Positions 16,698 through 26,757 of a DNA stretch of 64,000 nt are shown here, in pieces. The position numbers were made by a program, and so were the translations under genes. A model generated the notes under the pieces. The model saw only the letters and a list, made by a program, of their open reading frames with translations. It did not search any database and was not told where the DNA came from. This stretch comes from Virgibacillus aidingensis (GTDB lineage: Bacteria > Bacillota > Bacilli > Bacillales > Amphibacillaceae), in NCBI RefSeq assembly GCF_010994035.1, contig NZ_WIXN01000001.1, positions 1-64,000 of the forward strand, in the 5' to 3' direction. The first letter of the stretch is position 1. The number at the start of each line of letters is the position of its first letter.

Positions 16698-16818
16698 AGT
16701 CATCTTATTATGGCAGGTAAGCAGCCAAACCATCTTACCCTGCTTAGATGAAGCAGCCTATACCTTACCTTTAGGATATGAAGGCTTTGACCATCAAGAC
16801 ACGCACTTCGCAGCATAA
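16690..16818 (+). CDS. Possible 42-residue ORF overlapping the cdaR end
   Basis: The ATG lies inside the cdaR stop region (ATGAGTAA), and the frame runs 42 codons into the cdaR-glmM gap. The overlap would allow translational coupling. The Shine-Dalgarno is weak and no family is recognised, so this may be chance. Confidence 0.2.
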   Translation: MSKVILLWQVSSQTILPCLDEAAYTLPLGYEGFDHQDTHFAA

Positions 16819-16891
16819 GAGCTTTTAAGAATCCCTTTTGCAATAGGTCAAGTCTTCGAAGCAAAAATTGGTATATCAAGGAGTGATATGA

Positions 16892-18238
16892 ATGGGGAAA
16901 TATTTTGGCACTGACGGTGTAAGAGGCGTAGCAAACGAAGAGCTGACACCGGAACTGGCTTTTAGATTAGGCCGTTTTGGAGGATATGTTTTAACAAAAG
17001 ATACAGAAAATCCAAAAGTAATTATCGGAAGAGATCCCCGAATTTCCGGTTATATGCTGGAAGGGGCATTAATAGCCGGACTCTTGTCTATCGGAGCAGA
17101 AGTGATGCGCAGCGGCATTATTACCACTCCCGGGGTTGCTTATTTAACAAAAGCGACGAGTTCCCAGGCAGGCGTGATGATTTCAGCCTCCCATAACCCA
17201 GTCGAAGATAACGGAATTAAGTTTTTTGGCACTGACGGTTTTAAATTGACCGATGAACAGGAAAAGGAAATAGAAGCTTTAATGGAAGGGGAGGATACGC
17301 TTCCTCGTCCTACCGGCGGAAAGATAGGCATTGTCAATGATTATTTTGAAGGCGGGCAGAAATATCTTTCTTTCCTGAAGGACTCCATCGACAATGATTT
17401 TGAAGGAATGCAAATTGCCCTGGATTGTGCTAATGGCTCTACTTCCAGTCTGGCCACCCATTTATTTGCTGACCTGGAGGCAGATATCGTTTCTATCGGA
17501 TCTTCTCCGGATGGTTTGAATATCAATGATGGAGTCGGCTCGACACATCCGGAAAAATTGCAGGCGCTTGTGAAAGAAAATAACGCGGATATTGGCCTGG
17601 CTTTTGACGGAGATGGAGACAGGTTAATTGCAGTAGATGAAACAGGCAAAATTGTGGATGGTGACCAGATCATGTATATATGTGCAAAATACATGAATGA
17701 AAAAGGCTATCTCCGTAACAATACGGTCGTTTCGACGATCATGAGCAATATTGGTTTTTATAAAGCGCTGGAGGAAAACGGAATGACCAGCAATAAAACA
17801 GCGGTAGGCGACCGCTATGTCCTGGAAGAAATGCTGAAAAATGGCTTTAACCTTGGGGGAGAGCAATCGGGCCATATCATTTTCCTTGATTACAATACAA
17901 CAGGGGATGGCATGCTGTCTGCATTACAGCTTGTAAATGTTATGAAGGAAACAGGAAAGCCGCTATCCGAACTCGCAGGAGAAATGACCATTTTCCCGCA
18001 AGTATTAAAAAATGTGAAAGTGATTGATAAGCATAACGTTTTAAATAATCAACAAATTCAAGATGAAATTAACGAAGTGGAAAAAGAACTTGGGGATAGG
18101 GGGCGCGTGCTTGTCCGCCCGTCGGGTACTGAACCGCTTGTTCGTGTAATGGTGGAAGCACCTACAAAGGAAGACTGCGAAACATATGCGGATCGTGTAG
18201 TTAAAATTATTGAAAGTATTTTAGGAATGAAGGAATAG
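16892..18238 (+). CDS. glmM: Phosphoglucosamine mutase
   Basis: Interconverts glucosamine 6-phosphate and glucosamine 1-phosphate for UDP-GlcNAc synthesis. The phosphoserine loop ISASHNP (Ser about 100), the Mg-binding DGDGDR (about 240) and the C-terminal RPSGTEP phosphate-binding loop are all present. 448 residues, standard. A CAAGGAG Shine-Dalgarno precedes the ATG. Third gene of the cdaA-cdaR-glmM unit. Confidence 0.96.
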   Translation: MGKYFGTDGVRGVANEELTPELAFRLGRFGGYVLTKDTENPKVIIGRDPRISGYMLEGALIAGLLSIGAEVMRSGIITTPGVAYLTKATSSQAGVMISASHNPVEDNGIKFFGTDGFKLTDEQEKEIEALMEGEDTLPRPTGGKIGIVNDYFEGGQKYLSFLKDSIDNDFEGMQIALDCANGSTSSLATHLFADLEADIVSIGSSPDGLNINDGVGSTHPEKLQALVKENNADIGLAFDGDGDRLIAVDETGKIVDGDQIMYICAKYMNEKGYLRNNTVVSTIMSNIGFYKALEENGMTSNKTAVGDRYVLEEMLKNGFNLGGEQSGHIIFLDYNTTGDGMLSALQLVNVMKETGKPLSELAGEMTIFPQVLKNVKVIDKHNVLNNQQIQDEINEVEKELGDRGRVLVRPSGTEPLVRVMVEAPTKEDCETYADRVVKIIESILGMKE

Positions 18239-18297
18239 ACACCTGCCCAAGGTGCAGGATTAAAAACATATTGTGCTGGATAACACCAGCAGGAAAA

Positions 18298-18338
18298 TGA
18301 AGTGTATGGAAAAAATCCGTATGCTTCTTTTTATTTTG
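18298..18338 (+). terminator. Terminator after glmM
   Basis: GAAG(T)GTATGGA pairs with TCCGTATGCTTC and is followed by TTTTTATTTT. Confidence 0.65.
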
Positions 18339-18391
18339 TCATAGAGTTAAGCAGCAGCACGTAGAATTTTAACAGAAGGGAGAGGGTTGCT

Positions 18392-18937
18392 TTGAAAAAA
18401 GTATTCAGGCCTTTCTGGAGCTTTGACATCAGGAAAACGGAAGACTGGCTGCATAAGATGGCTTTGGAAGGTTTTTTATTTGTAAAGCTGGATGCGGGGA
18501 CAAGGTTGTTTTATTTTGAAGAAATGGAAAATAAAAAGGAAATCCAATTTCATGTTGAATATAATAAAGAACCGTGCAGTTCTTTACCAATGAACCTGGT
18601 AAAATCCGGATGGATGCCTGCTTATCAAGGGACACGCTGGCATGTCATTTACAATGTAAACAAAACAGCTGATATTCTCAGGTTTCCCGTGCGGGACGGC
18701 ATTATAAAGCGCAATCGCATAATGTTATATATATTTGCAGCAATGACTGTGTATATCATACTCACGACACTGCTTTTTCTCACTCTCAGCGGGGTTACTA
18801 TATTTATTTCCGGGGGAACCTTATCGTTTGACAGCAATATTTTCTGGTTCGGCATTTTTCTGGCTGCCTTCATGATCTGGCTGCTTGCTCCATATGCTGT
18901 TGTAAAGTTGTATCAAACAAATAAGCAATTCTGGTGA
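18392..18937 (+). CDS. DUF2812 domain membrane protein
   Basis: The first 95 residues match the DUF2812 pattern (WSFDIRKTEDWLHKMALEGF and the WHVIYNV end), followed by two membrane helices near residues 112-135 and 148-170. Proteins of this family often accompany PadR regulators, but none is seen here. The start is TTG, supported by AGAAGGGAGAGG. 181 residues. Function unknown. Confidence 0.75.
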   Translation: MKKVFRPFWSFDIRKTEDWLHKMALEGFLFVKLDAGTRLFYFEEMENKKEIQFHVEYNKEPCSSLPMNLVKSGWMPAYQGTRWHVIYNVNKTADILRFPVRDGIIKRNRIMLYIFAAMTVYIILTTLLFLTLSGVTIFISGGTLSFDSNIFWFGIFLAAFMIWLLAPYAVVKLYQTNKQFW

Positions 18938-19142
18938 TTCACCAGGTTGCTTTTAAATTTTGATAATGAGAAGTAATTGGGTGTATTATCTGAAACATGC
19001 TCCAAGCAACTTTTACAGTAATTTCACATACAATAATTACTGGCACACAAGATATTGATTGACCAGCGCGGCTGTTATCGTTTAAGATTAGTGTGCTTTT
19101 TCATTCAAAAATAGAAAGGAGCATAGCAGAAGCAGCAATAAA

Positions 19143-19345
19143 AGCGCCAGAACTATTTTCCGGACGGTATGGGAAATAGTTGACGAGGTGAAGGTTATCG
19201 AGGTTTCGGCGGATGCCTTCCGGTTGTACATTCCAATCGTGACGCTCATTCTTAAAACAATGAGGTAACTTGTTGGACAAAGGATTAGAGCAGAATGCAG
19301 ACAAATCACGGGAAAGGGGCAGTACAACGCCCCGGACAGTGTTTT
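19143..19345 (+). ncRNA. glmS ribozyme (GlcN6P-activated)
   Basis: The conserved core is clear: AGCGCCAGAACT at the 5' cleavage site (cut expected between A19143 and G19144), then GACGAGG, TATCGAGGTTTCGGCGGATG, the CCGGTTGT segment, and GAGGTAAC with GGACAAAGG. Self-cleavage on glucosamine 6-phosphate binding is known to lower glmS expression. It lies just upstream of glmS. Confidence 0.95.
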
Positions 19346-19410
19346 TAACCTGTCTTAAATAAATGAGGATGACGTTTGCTGCCCCTTTTGAAAAAGGAGG
19401 CCACAACGTT

Positions 19411-21213
19411 ATGTGTGGAATTGTAGGGTTTATCGGACAAAATGATGCGAGGGATATATTATTAAATGGACTGGAAAAGCTCGAATATCGAGGATATGAC
19501 TCAGCGGGAATCGCGGTGCTGAATGATCAAGGTCTGCATCTTTCCAAAGTAAAAGGCCGGATCGCAGCACTCAGGAAACACGTTGATCATTCTGTTCAAT
19601 CGACGGTGGGAATCGGCCATACCCGCTGGGCAACACATGGTGTACCGAGTGAAGAAAATGCACACCCGCATCAAAGTGCATCAGGCAGATTCACCTTGGT
19701 CCATAATGGCGTTATTGAAAATTATCAGGAATTATGCCGGGAATATCTTTATGATGTGAATTTAAAAAGTAAAACAGATACAGAAGTAATTGTGCAGCTT
19801 ATGGAGAAACTTGCAGAAAAAACGCAGGATACAGTGGAGGCCTTTCGACAAACAATGCGTTTACTGCAGGGTTCTTATGCGATTGCTTTAATAGATCGGG
19901 AAGACCGGGATAATATATATGCGGCAAAAAATAAAAGTCCGCTATTGGTTGGACTGGGAGAGGGTTTTAATGTTGTCACAAGCGATGCGATGGCAACATT
20001 AAAAGTGACGGATCAGTATCTTGAAATATATGATGGGGAAATCGTGACTGTAAGCCGCAATTTTGTTGAGGTGCAGCAGCTTAATGGTACTTTAGTAGAT
20101 CGTAAACCTTTCACTGCACAGATTGATTGGGCAGATACAGAAAAAGGGACCTATCCTCATTTTATGTTAAAGGAAATTGATGAGCAGCCTTTAGTCATGC
20201 GTAAGATTATCAAAGAGTATCAGCCGGAAAACAATGGACTGAAGCTGGAAGCTGATATTCAAAATGCAATAAAGGATGCAGACAGGATATATATTATTGC
20301 GGCCGGAACCAGTTATCATGCAGGCCTGATCGGTAAAGGATTCCTGGAAAAAATGGCAAACATCCCGACAGAAGTGCATATTGCCAGTGAGTTTTCCTAC
20401 CATATGCCATTATTGTCCGAAAGACCATTATTTATATTTATCTCCCAAAGCGGGGAAACAGCAGACAGCCGTGCTGTCTTAGTAAAAATAAAGGAAATGG
20501 GATATCCGGCGCTGACGATTACCAATGTGCCGGGATCCACCCTTTCCCGTGAAGCAGATTTCACATTGAATTTATATGCAGGACCGGAAATCGCGGTAGC
20601 ATCAACGAAAGCTTATACAGCACAAATTGCCGTGCTGGCTATTCTGGCAGTGGATACAGCGAAAGCAAAAGGGATGGAGCTGGATTTTGCCCCAATGCAG
20701 GAATTGGCGATCGCAGCAAATGCAATGGAAGTATTAACAGACCAGAAGAACACTATGGAAGAATTAGCGAAAGACTATTTATCAGCCTCGCGTAATGCAT
20801 TTTTTATCGGCCGGGGCACAGATTATCATGTATGCCTGGAAGGTGCATTGAAGTTAAAGGAAATCTCCTACATCCAGGCAGAAGGCTTTGCCGGCGGTGA
20901 ATTAAAGCATGGAACGATCGCTTTAATTGAAGAGGACACACCGGTCATCGCACTGGCAACACAGGAAAAAGTAAATTATGCTATTCGCGGTAATGTCCAG
21001 GAGGTTGTGGCAAGAGGTGCGAATGATTTGATCATCAGTATGCAGGGGCTGGAGCGGGATACAGATGCTTTTGTTATACCGGCAGTTCATGAATTTCTGA
21101 CACCGCTTGTTAGTGTAGTTCCATTGCAATTGCTGTCATATTATGCTGCATTGCATCGCGGATGTGATGTGGATAAGCCGAGAAATTTGGCAAAGTCGGT
21201 TACGGTGGAGTAG
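19411..21213 (+). CDS. glmS: Glutamine--fructose-6-phosphate aminotransferase
   Basis: Makes glucosamine 6-phosphate from fructose 6-phosphate and glutamine. The start MCGIVGFIG follows AAAAAGGAGG, leaving Cys1 as N-terminal nucleophile after Met removal; the longer in-frame start at 19363 would bury it. Glutaminase domain (1-240) and two SIS domains (QSGETADS near 350, and a second near 460-590) are complete, ending in [12 protein letters not shown]. 600 residues. Confidence 0.97.
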   Translation: MCGIVGFIGQNDARDILLNGLEKLEYRGYDSAGIAVLNDQGLHLSKVKGRIAALRKHVDHSVQSTVGIGHTRWATHGVPSEENAHPHQSASGRFTLVHNGVIENYQELCREYLYDVNLKSKTDTEVIVQLMEKLAEKTQDTVEAFRQTMRLLQGSYAIALIDREDRDNIYAAKNKSPLLVGLGEGFNVVTSDAMATLKVTDQYLEIYDGEIVTVSRNFVEVQQLNGTLVDRKPFTAQIDWADTEKGTYPHFMLKEIDEQPLVMRKIIKEYQPENNGLKLEADIQNAIKDADRIYIIAAGTSYHAGLIGKGFLEKMANIPTEVHIASEFSYHMPLLSERPLFIFISQSGETADSRAVLVKIKEMGYPALTITNVPGSTLSREADFTLNLYAGPEIAVASTKAYTAQIAVLAILAVDTAKAKGMELDFAPMQELAIAANAMEVLTDQKNTMEELAKDYLSASRNAFFIGRGTDYHVCLEGALKLKEISYIQAEGFAGGELKHGTIALIEEDTPVIALATQEKVNYAIRGNVQEVVARGANDLIISMQGLERDTDAFVIPAVHEFLTPLVSVVPLQLLSYYAALHRGCDVDKPRNLAKSVTVE

Positions 21214-21298
21214 GTGGTTAAATTAAATGTTAAATTTGTAAAATAAAAAAATACTGTTTGTAAAAAATTCACTCCTTTATAATAAAGTTGTACTTTTT

Positions 21299-21335
21299 TA
21301 CCTCTTTAGATACTTATCTAAAGGGGTATTTCGTT
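21299..21335 (+). terminator. Hairpin after glmS
   Basis: TACCTCTTTAGATA pairs with TATCTAAAGGGGTA (two-nt loop, one T-G) followed by TTTCG. The T tract is short. The rest of the 264-bp gap to the next gene shows nothing else. Confidence 0.6.
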
Positions 21336-21477
21336 GTAAAAACTTACTTAATTATATGGTCCAGTGTAGACTGAATTTATAAGAGTAATTTATGATATAC
21401 GTAGTTTGTGAAATGTTCCACTTAAGCTGACGGGTAGGTTTGGTTTGTAAAGTATAGATGGAAAGGGGGGCTTTCCA

Positions 21478-21957
21478 GTGCGTGCAGTTATATTTAGGAA
21501 AATTATTTCTGCATCAGTTTCTGGAGCACTGTTTGCTATATTTCTCGGTTTAATTGTTCCAAATCCGTTTGGAGAAAATATAAGTTCAATAACAGATTAC
21601 TTATTCGCTTTTATAATAGCCACACCTGTTTATTTGATGTACAGCTTCCCAGCCATTTTAATCTACGGTGTTTTAACCTCCATTATTAGTGATAAAACAA
21701 ACAATTTAATATCGAGAAAAACTAATAATGGAAAATTTGAAGTAATTATCTCAGGTATTTTACACATTCTTTTTGGTCTTGTCTTGCTCCCTTATAGTTT
21801 GGGTGCAGCAATTTTATTTTTTATTACAGATAGATTACTACAAAAAAGTAACGATAAAATTAATTGGTTACAATCAGTAAAAAGTTTAGCAATACCTTGT
21901 ATTGTTTGGTTATCATTTATGGGAATGGTTTATTTGGAACATATATTCTTCAACTAA
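21478..21957 (+). CDS. Small integral membrane protein, unknown
   Basis: 159 residues with about four hydrophobic helices (residues 8-28, 38-68, 92-125, 135-155) and a polar loop around residue 75-90. GTG start preceded by GAAAGGGGGG. No family recognised. It opens the accessory region downstream of glmS and is followed by a small soluble ORF. Confidence 0.6.
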   Translation: MRAVIFRKIISASVSGALFAIFLGLIVPNPFGENISSITDYLFAFIIATPVYLMYSFPAILIYGVLTSIISDKTNNLISRKTNNGKFEVIISGILHILFGLVLLPYSLGAAILFFITDRLLQKSNDKINWLQSVKSLAIPCIVWLSFMGMVYLEHIFFN

Positions 21958-22035
21958 AGGGTTCGATTGGTGAATAAGTGGCAGTCGCCTATTTCATTGA
22001 ATAAGAAAGTGGGAATAAATTTAGCGGGAGGGATT

Positions 22036-22257
22036 ATGTTGAAAGAAACTACTGACAATAAAGATTTTGAGAATACGATTGATGCTGTTAATCGTCTTAC
22101 AGAAGATGATGCAAAATCATTGTTAAGATTAATCTATGGATTTGTCAATACTGCTATAACGAGTAATGGTGGAGATAAAGTAAAATTAGAGGTTGTGCAT
22201 AAGGTATCAAATATTTATAAACGTATTCCAGATTTAAACGAGTTAAGAAATAAATAA
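22036..22257 (+). CDS. Small hypothetical protein
   Basis: 73 residues starting MLKETTDNKD after GCGGGAGGG; the longer in-frame start at 21967 has no RBS. The sequence is helical and charged with no cysteines or membrane segment (core LTEDDAKSLLRLIYGFVNTA). No family recognised. Confidence 0.5.
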   Translation: MLKETTDNKDFENTIDAVNRLTEDDAKSLLRLIYGFVNTAITSNGGDKVKLEVVHKVSNIYKRIPDLNELRNK

Positions 22258-22447
22258 AAAGTACAAAAAACTGATTAGTGTTTAGGTATTGTGAATAAAT
22301 GTATTTAAACAAACGGGTGCTTTAACACAGTAAGGAGATCGTCAATACGGCGGCCTTTTTTTACTAAAGGGCAAATTAGTGAAAGATTGAAACATTTTTC
22401 GAAGGAGAATCGTATATTATCCTAATAAATAAAAGGGAGTGAAACTA

Positions 22448-22666
22448 ATGAGCGTTATAACCAATCAAGGAGATTCAGTAAAAGTAGTATTTGTTTTTCA
22501 AAAAAATGAACAAGTTGAAGAAGTAACACTTAATCCAGCACAATTAACAGCATTATTAAATTCAAAACAGGTTTGGATTGAAAAATTTAATAGTAACTTA
22601 AAAATAGAAAATACTGTGTGGTCTTATGCCAATAATAATGTTTCTATGCAAATTTATTTGAAGTAA
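22448..22666 (+). CDS. Small hypothetical protein
   Basis: 72 residues, start MSVITNQGD with AAAGGGA nine to ten bases upstream. Predicted mostly beta strand, soluble (KVVFVFQKNEQVEEVTL). No family recognised. Preceded by the AAGGAGATCGTCAAT motif also found at 24197. Confidence 0.5.
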   Translation: MSVITNQGDSVKVVFVFQKNEQVEEVTLNPAQLTALLNSKQVWIEKFNSNLKIENTVWSYANNNVSMQIYLK

Positions 22667-22841
22667 TTGTTTCTTAACAAGTTAATGTGAAACATTATAC
22701 TTAAACTCCCTCAGATAGATTCAATTTACTCTTAAATGCTAACGGATACAATAGTGGAACAAGGATTTGTCGGGACGGTGGAGTTCTATATTAAATGGGC
22801 AGTTCAGTAGAGAGGTGAAAAATTAAAAAGGGGAATATATA

Positions 22842-23456
22842 ATGGAAAAATTATTTGAAAAGAATATCATTGAGTCCTATAACAAAAAAGCAATTGAAAG
22901 AAATTCATCTGTTATACAGGATTGGAAGATTAACGAAAGAGAAAACTTTTTGAATTACATACATAGTGAAAGTTTTAGCAGCTTACTGGAAATTGGAGCA
23001 GGACCAGGGAAAGACAGTCTTTATTTTAAAGAACAAGGCTTAAATACCTTCAGTATCGACCTTTCACCTGAAATGATTAAACTGTGCAAGGAAAAAGGGT
23101 TAAATTCAGATGTAATGAGCTTTTATAATCTTCATTTTCCCAACAATCACTTTGACTCTATTTATGCCCTTAATTGTCTACTACACGTTCCCAAAAAAGA
23201 CATTAAAAGAGTTTTAAATGAAATAAAAAGAGTATTAAAACCGTCTGGATTATTTTACTTAGGAGTTTATGGTGGCGAAAATTCTGAGGGGGTTTGGGAA
23301 GGTGATCATTATACACCTAAAAGATTCTTTTCTTTTTATGAAGATGAATCCCTGAAAGAATTATTATCAGAGTTCTTCTTAATAGAATACTTTGAACTGG
23401 TACCAAAAGTTTTCGGAAAACATCATTTTCAATCCGTTATTTTGAAGAACAAATAG
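22842..23456 (+). CDS. Class I SAM-dependent methyltransferase
   Basis: 204 residues. Motif I LLEIGAGPGKDSLYF (about residues 45-60), the acidic end of strand 2 (FSIDLSPEM), and the post-motif II segment DSIYALNCLLHVP place it in the Methyltransf_11/25 group. Substrate cannot be read from sequence. Good RBS (AAGGGGAA). A short 5'-less ORF follows directly. Confidence 0.8.
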   Translation: MEKLFEKNIIESYNKKAIERNSSVIQDWKINERENFLNYIHSESFSSLLEIGAGPGKDSLYFKEQGLNTFSIDLSPEMIKLCKEKGLNSDVMSFYNLHFPNNHFDSIYALNCLLHVPKKDIKRVLNEIKRVLKPSGLFYLGVYGGENSEGVWEGDHYTPKRFFSFYEDESLKELLSEFFLIEYFELVPKVFGKHHFQSVILKNK

Positions 23457-23673
23457 AATACCAAAGTATATTACATTATCAGTTATCGCAGTATCTACAC
23501 AAATTATTGCTTTAATTATGTGGGGAGAATATGTTTGGCTGTATAGGTTTACTAATGGGGGAGTTGGTGGTTCTCCGATTGAACAAATTCAGCCTGTTTT
23601 TTGGTGGATTATGTTTATTGAAGTTATTATTCTAGTTTCGCTTGGAGCCGTTTATAAAAAGAATAAAGATTAA
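23446..23673 (+). pseudogene. 5'-truncated membrane-protein remnant
   Basis: An open frame of about 75 codons has protein-like composition with two membrane helices (SVIAVSTQIIALIMWGEYVW and WWIMFIEVIILVSLGAVY) and a lysine-rich C-terminus. It has no usual start codon after the upstream stop and overlaps the end of the methyltransferase. Probably the C-terminal part of a lost gene. Confidence 0.4.
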
Positions 23674-23772
23674 TATTTTATATACTATCTGATATAATCC
23701 TTAAAGAAAGAGAAGCTCCTTTTTTGTTGAGTTTATACTATAGGGTTAGTTTTAAAAAGGAGATATATAAAT

Positions 23773-24156
23773 ATGAAAAAGTTTTATGTTGCATCAAGTT
23801 TTCATAATATAGAAAAGGTTCGTTACGTTGCTAATGAGTTAATAAGCAAGGGTTTTATACATACATATGATTGGACAAAAAATGGAAGAGCTTCAACTTT
23901 AAATGAGTTAATAGAGATTGGAATCCTGGAAAGAAATGCTGTAATGGAAGCAGACTTTATTATTATTTTATTACCGGCAGGAAAAGGCAGTCATATTGAA
24001 TTTGGTATTGCACTTGGACAAGGAAAAAGAATTTATATTTACTCACAAAATGAAGAAGTGGATAATTTTGACACGACGAGTACATTTTACCATTTGCCTC
24101 AAGTGGAGAAATGTATTGGAACGATTGATGAGTTAATTTTAACAGTTACAAAATAA
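23773..24156 (+). CDS. Nucleoside 2-deoxyribosyltransferase-like protein
   Basis: 127 residues. Begins KKFYVASSFHNIEKVRYVAN and contains GKGSHIEFGIALGQGKRIYI near residues 74-93, the pattern of the nucleoside 2-deoxyribosyltransferase fold, where the glutamate is the usual nucleophile. Families with this fold also include non-enzymatic nucleotide binders, so the reaction is uncertain. RBS AAAGGAG. Confidence 0.65.
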   Translation: MKKFYVASSFHNIEKVRYVANELISKGFIHTYDWTKNGRASTLNELIEIGILERNAVMEADFIIILLPAGKGSHIEFGIALGQGKRIYIYSQNEEVDNFDTTSTFYHLPQVEKCIGTIDELILTVTK

Positions 24157-24211
24157 GTGAGTCAGTGCTGTGAGCTAAAGGGTCAGTCACTTTAACAAGG
24201 AGATCGTCAAT

Positions 24212-24572
24212 GTGACAGGGATCACCGAAAAAGGCATAACGATTTGATTTTATACACTGAAGAAGGGGAGCATCTTGCTACGATTAAATCAACAGGAAAA
24301 CTAAACTCACCTATATTGACGGCTATCGGACCAGAGGGAAATAATCTAATAAAGGCAAAAGCTGGTACGGTGCAACAGATTTTTCATTGTTTAACAGTAG
24401 AACAGACAAACAAATTTCCACTATTAGAAAACGTTCGATATTTTATGAAACCGTTAAAGAAAATCTTTTTAATAATGATGTTTATCACATTGAAAATAGT
24501 AATCATAAAGAGGAAATAACCTTTGCGTTAATTGGGATGGCAGTTGTTTTAGATATATATTTTCATAATTAG
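24212..24572 (+). pseudogene. Frameshifted gene, possibly tubby-like (YxjI-type)
   Basis: A GTG after AAGGAG opens VTGITEKGITI and stops. The reading then continues in a second frame (LILYTEEGEHLATIKSTG onward) and ends in a third (ENSNHKEEITFALIGMAVVLD). Together the three pieces make one plausible protein of about 120 residues, broken by two frameshifts. The family resemblance is weak. Confidence 0.45.
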
Positions 24573-24664
24573 TGAAATAGTCATAAATAATAATCTTCAA
24601 GTTACTGGTGCATAGCAAAAGAAGCTGCTGCCGTTCTTTTTCCGCAAATGGAGGATAGAATGAT

Positions 24665-24997
24665 ATGAAGAAGAAGGTCATGAAACATTTGTTAGCGATA
24701 ATATTAGTACTAGGAATCTTATTTGTATTTGTGGATTTAATAAAGGAAGAGACATTTACTATTATTGAGAAGGATACAGATACGTTTATTTGGATTGAAA
24801 GCAATAAATTATTAAATCCAACTTATAAACGAGCATCATTAGATTTAGAAAATGCCAGAATAATAAATGCAAATGGTGAGCAAATAGATTATAGAGATTT
24901 GGTATTAGGCAATAAAATCAAAGCTGAATTTAAATCAACCTTACTACATAGAGACCCTCCAGGCTTAGAGGCATGGGAGGTAAAACTATTGAATTAA
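24665..24997 (+). CDS. Small membrane-anchored or exported protein
   Basis: 110 residues with an N-terminal hydrophobic helix (LLAIILVLGILFVFVDLI, residues 9-26) that may be a signal anchor. The rest is a beta-rich polar domain (LVLGNKIKAEFKS) resembling DUF3221-type small exported proteins. No lipobox cysteine. RBS GGAGGA. Confidence 0.5.
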   Translation: MKKKVMKHLLAIILVLGILFVFVDLIKEETFTIIEKDTDTFIWIESNKLLNPTYKRASLDLENARIINANGEQIDYRDLVLGNKIKAEFKSTLLHRDPPGLEAWEVKLLN

Positions 24998-25103
24998 CAC
25001 GTAATTTTCTTCAATTTTACCCTTTTATTGAAGTATAAAGGCAGGTTATTGAAATAAAGATAATAGTTTAATAAAGATTATTAGACATACAGAGGAGGTA
25101 TGA

Positions 25104-25298
25104 GTGCAAATGAAAACTAGAAAAAGAATAAATTGGATAATAGGGCTAATCATACTAGCTATGATTAATATTGGTATTGTTTTCAGTTTTAACGGTTTTG
25201 TAGAAGCCAAAAATGCTTGTGTGACCAACAATGGAACAATTACTGAACAGGATATAGGTTTATTAGGTTTTAATTGGTCAATATCTTGTGAAAGTTAA
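25104..25298 (+). CDS. Small exported protein
   Basis: About 62-64 residues. One hydrophobic N-terminal helix (INWIIGLIILAMINIGIVFSF) is followed by a short tail with two cysteines (residues 39 and 62 of the long form) that could form a disulphide outside the cell. AGGAGG precedes both the GTG at 25104 and the ATG at 25110. Unknown function. Confidence 0.45.
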   Translation: MQMKTRKRINWIIGLIILAMINIGIVFSFNGFVEAKNACVTNNGTITEQDIGLLGFNWSISCES

Positions 25299-25371
25299 TT
25301 CATTTAGTGAGTATGGGATTGTGAAAAAGGTATCTAAAGTAAAGGTGCATTAACCTAATAGGGGGATTTTT

Positions 25372-25770
25372 TTGTCAAAGGGGTTACTCCATCATATTGA
25401 AATATATGTATCAGATATAAAAAGGACAATAGACTTTTGGGGTTGGTTTCTTGAAGAATTGGGGTATACCCCTTTTCAGGATTGGAGAAATGAACGAAGC
25501 TGGAAAATAGGTGGCGCGTACATTGTTTTTGTACAAGCAGAAGAGAGGTTTTTGGATATTAAGTACCATAGATGCCGCGTAGGTCTTAATCATTTGGCGT
25601 TTCATGCAAGTTCACGTCAGCACGTGGATGATATAACAAACAAGTTAAGAGAAAAAGGAATAAATATTCTTTATCCGAAAAAGCATCCTTTTGCCGGGGG
25701 AGATGATCATTATGCCGTTTATTTTGAAGATCCGGATAGAATAAAAGTGGAACTTGTCGCTCCTGAATAG
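25372..25770 (+). CDS. VOC family (glyoxalase/bleomycin-resistance fold) protein
   Basis: 132 residues. Opens LLHHIEIYVSDIKRTIDFW and ends DHYAVYFEDPDRIKVELVAP, the two halves of a paired beta-alpha-beta-beta-beta fold. The metal-ligand positions His (8), His (72) and Glu (near 127) are present, so metal-dependent activity is possible. TTG start after GGGGG. Substrate unknown. Confidence 0.75.
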   Translation: MSKGLLHHIEIYVSDIKRTIDFWGWFLEELGYTPFQDWRNERSWKIGGAYIVFVQAEERFLDIKYHRCRVGLNHLAFHASSRQHVDDITNKLREKGINILYPKKHPFAGGDDHYAVYFEDPDRIKVELVAPE

Positions 25771-25815
25771 TTATTCAAGTGGTGCTGCATTTATTTGAAG
25801 GAAAGGACAAAGGTT

Positions 25816-26576
25816 ATGAAGACAACCGATTACTCCAATATAGCTGATAAATACGATAACAACCCATATAGAATTAGAGAGATTAGATTTGATAACGATC
25901 TAAAAGAATACATCCATAACAATAAAAAATCTAAATATCAGGTATTGGATTTATCTTGCGGAACGGGTCTGTATCTGGAAAAACAAATAAATTATTTTAA
26001 CGGGCACAACATAAGATGGCATGGACTGGACCTATCGGATAAAATGCTGAGCAGGGCAAACCAAAAGGTCAAAAATGTAAATTTAGTCAGAGCTGATGTA
26101 GTGAATATGCCGTATGACTCCGGGAAATTTGATTTTATTGCTAATAACTACGCCTTCCATCATTATAGTGACAAGGCACAAGCGTTAAATGAGATTTATC
26201 GTGTATTAATAAAGGGCGGCGTTTATAAAATGCATAATATAGCAATGCACGATATGCCTAAATGGTGGGTTTATCATTACTTTCCATCCGCTTATTATGA
26301 AGATGTAAAAAGATATTGGAATAATGATGTTATTTTTAAAGAGCTTACCTTAAGAGATCTAGAAGTAAAATAAAGGTGGAGTACAGGGTGGAAAACATAA
26401 GTGTAATGGACTACATGGATCACGCCGAAAATAGAGATATTTCTGTCCTTACCCTAATTACAGATGATGAATATGAAGAAGGACTAGAAAGAATGCGGTC
26501 CGATATAAATAAGTATCCAGATAAAACGATTGTAAATGATTTTGCTGAGATGTTTTGTATAGCTATAAAGAAGTAA
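25816..26576 (+). pseudogene. SAM-dependent methyltransferase split by a frameshift
   Basis: The N-terminal part (25816-26373) has motif I VLDLSCGTGLYLE and the LRADVVNMPYDSGKFDF-like region and stops at TAA after GAAGTAAAA. In a neighbouring frame the C-terminal part continues without delay (KVEYRVENISVMDYMDH and on to 26576). One extra A in the AAAA run at about 26370 would restore a 253-residue methyltransferase. Either a real frameshift mutation or a homopolymer sequencing error. Confidence 0.7.
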
Positions 26577-26757
26577 TTTTTTATTGAGGCAGAAAAGCAT
26601 CAGCCAGAAATAGAGTAGATTATTAAAATCCCGGCCTGGACTTTTTGCGGAGTGTTGGGAATGTGATGTTAATACCATGATATGAGGAATAGATGACCAT
26701 CCAAAGTTACGTATAACATTTTGGACCAATTTATATGGATAAAAGCGAGGTTTTCTC

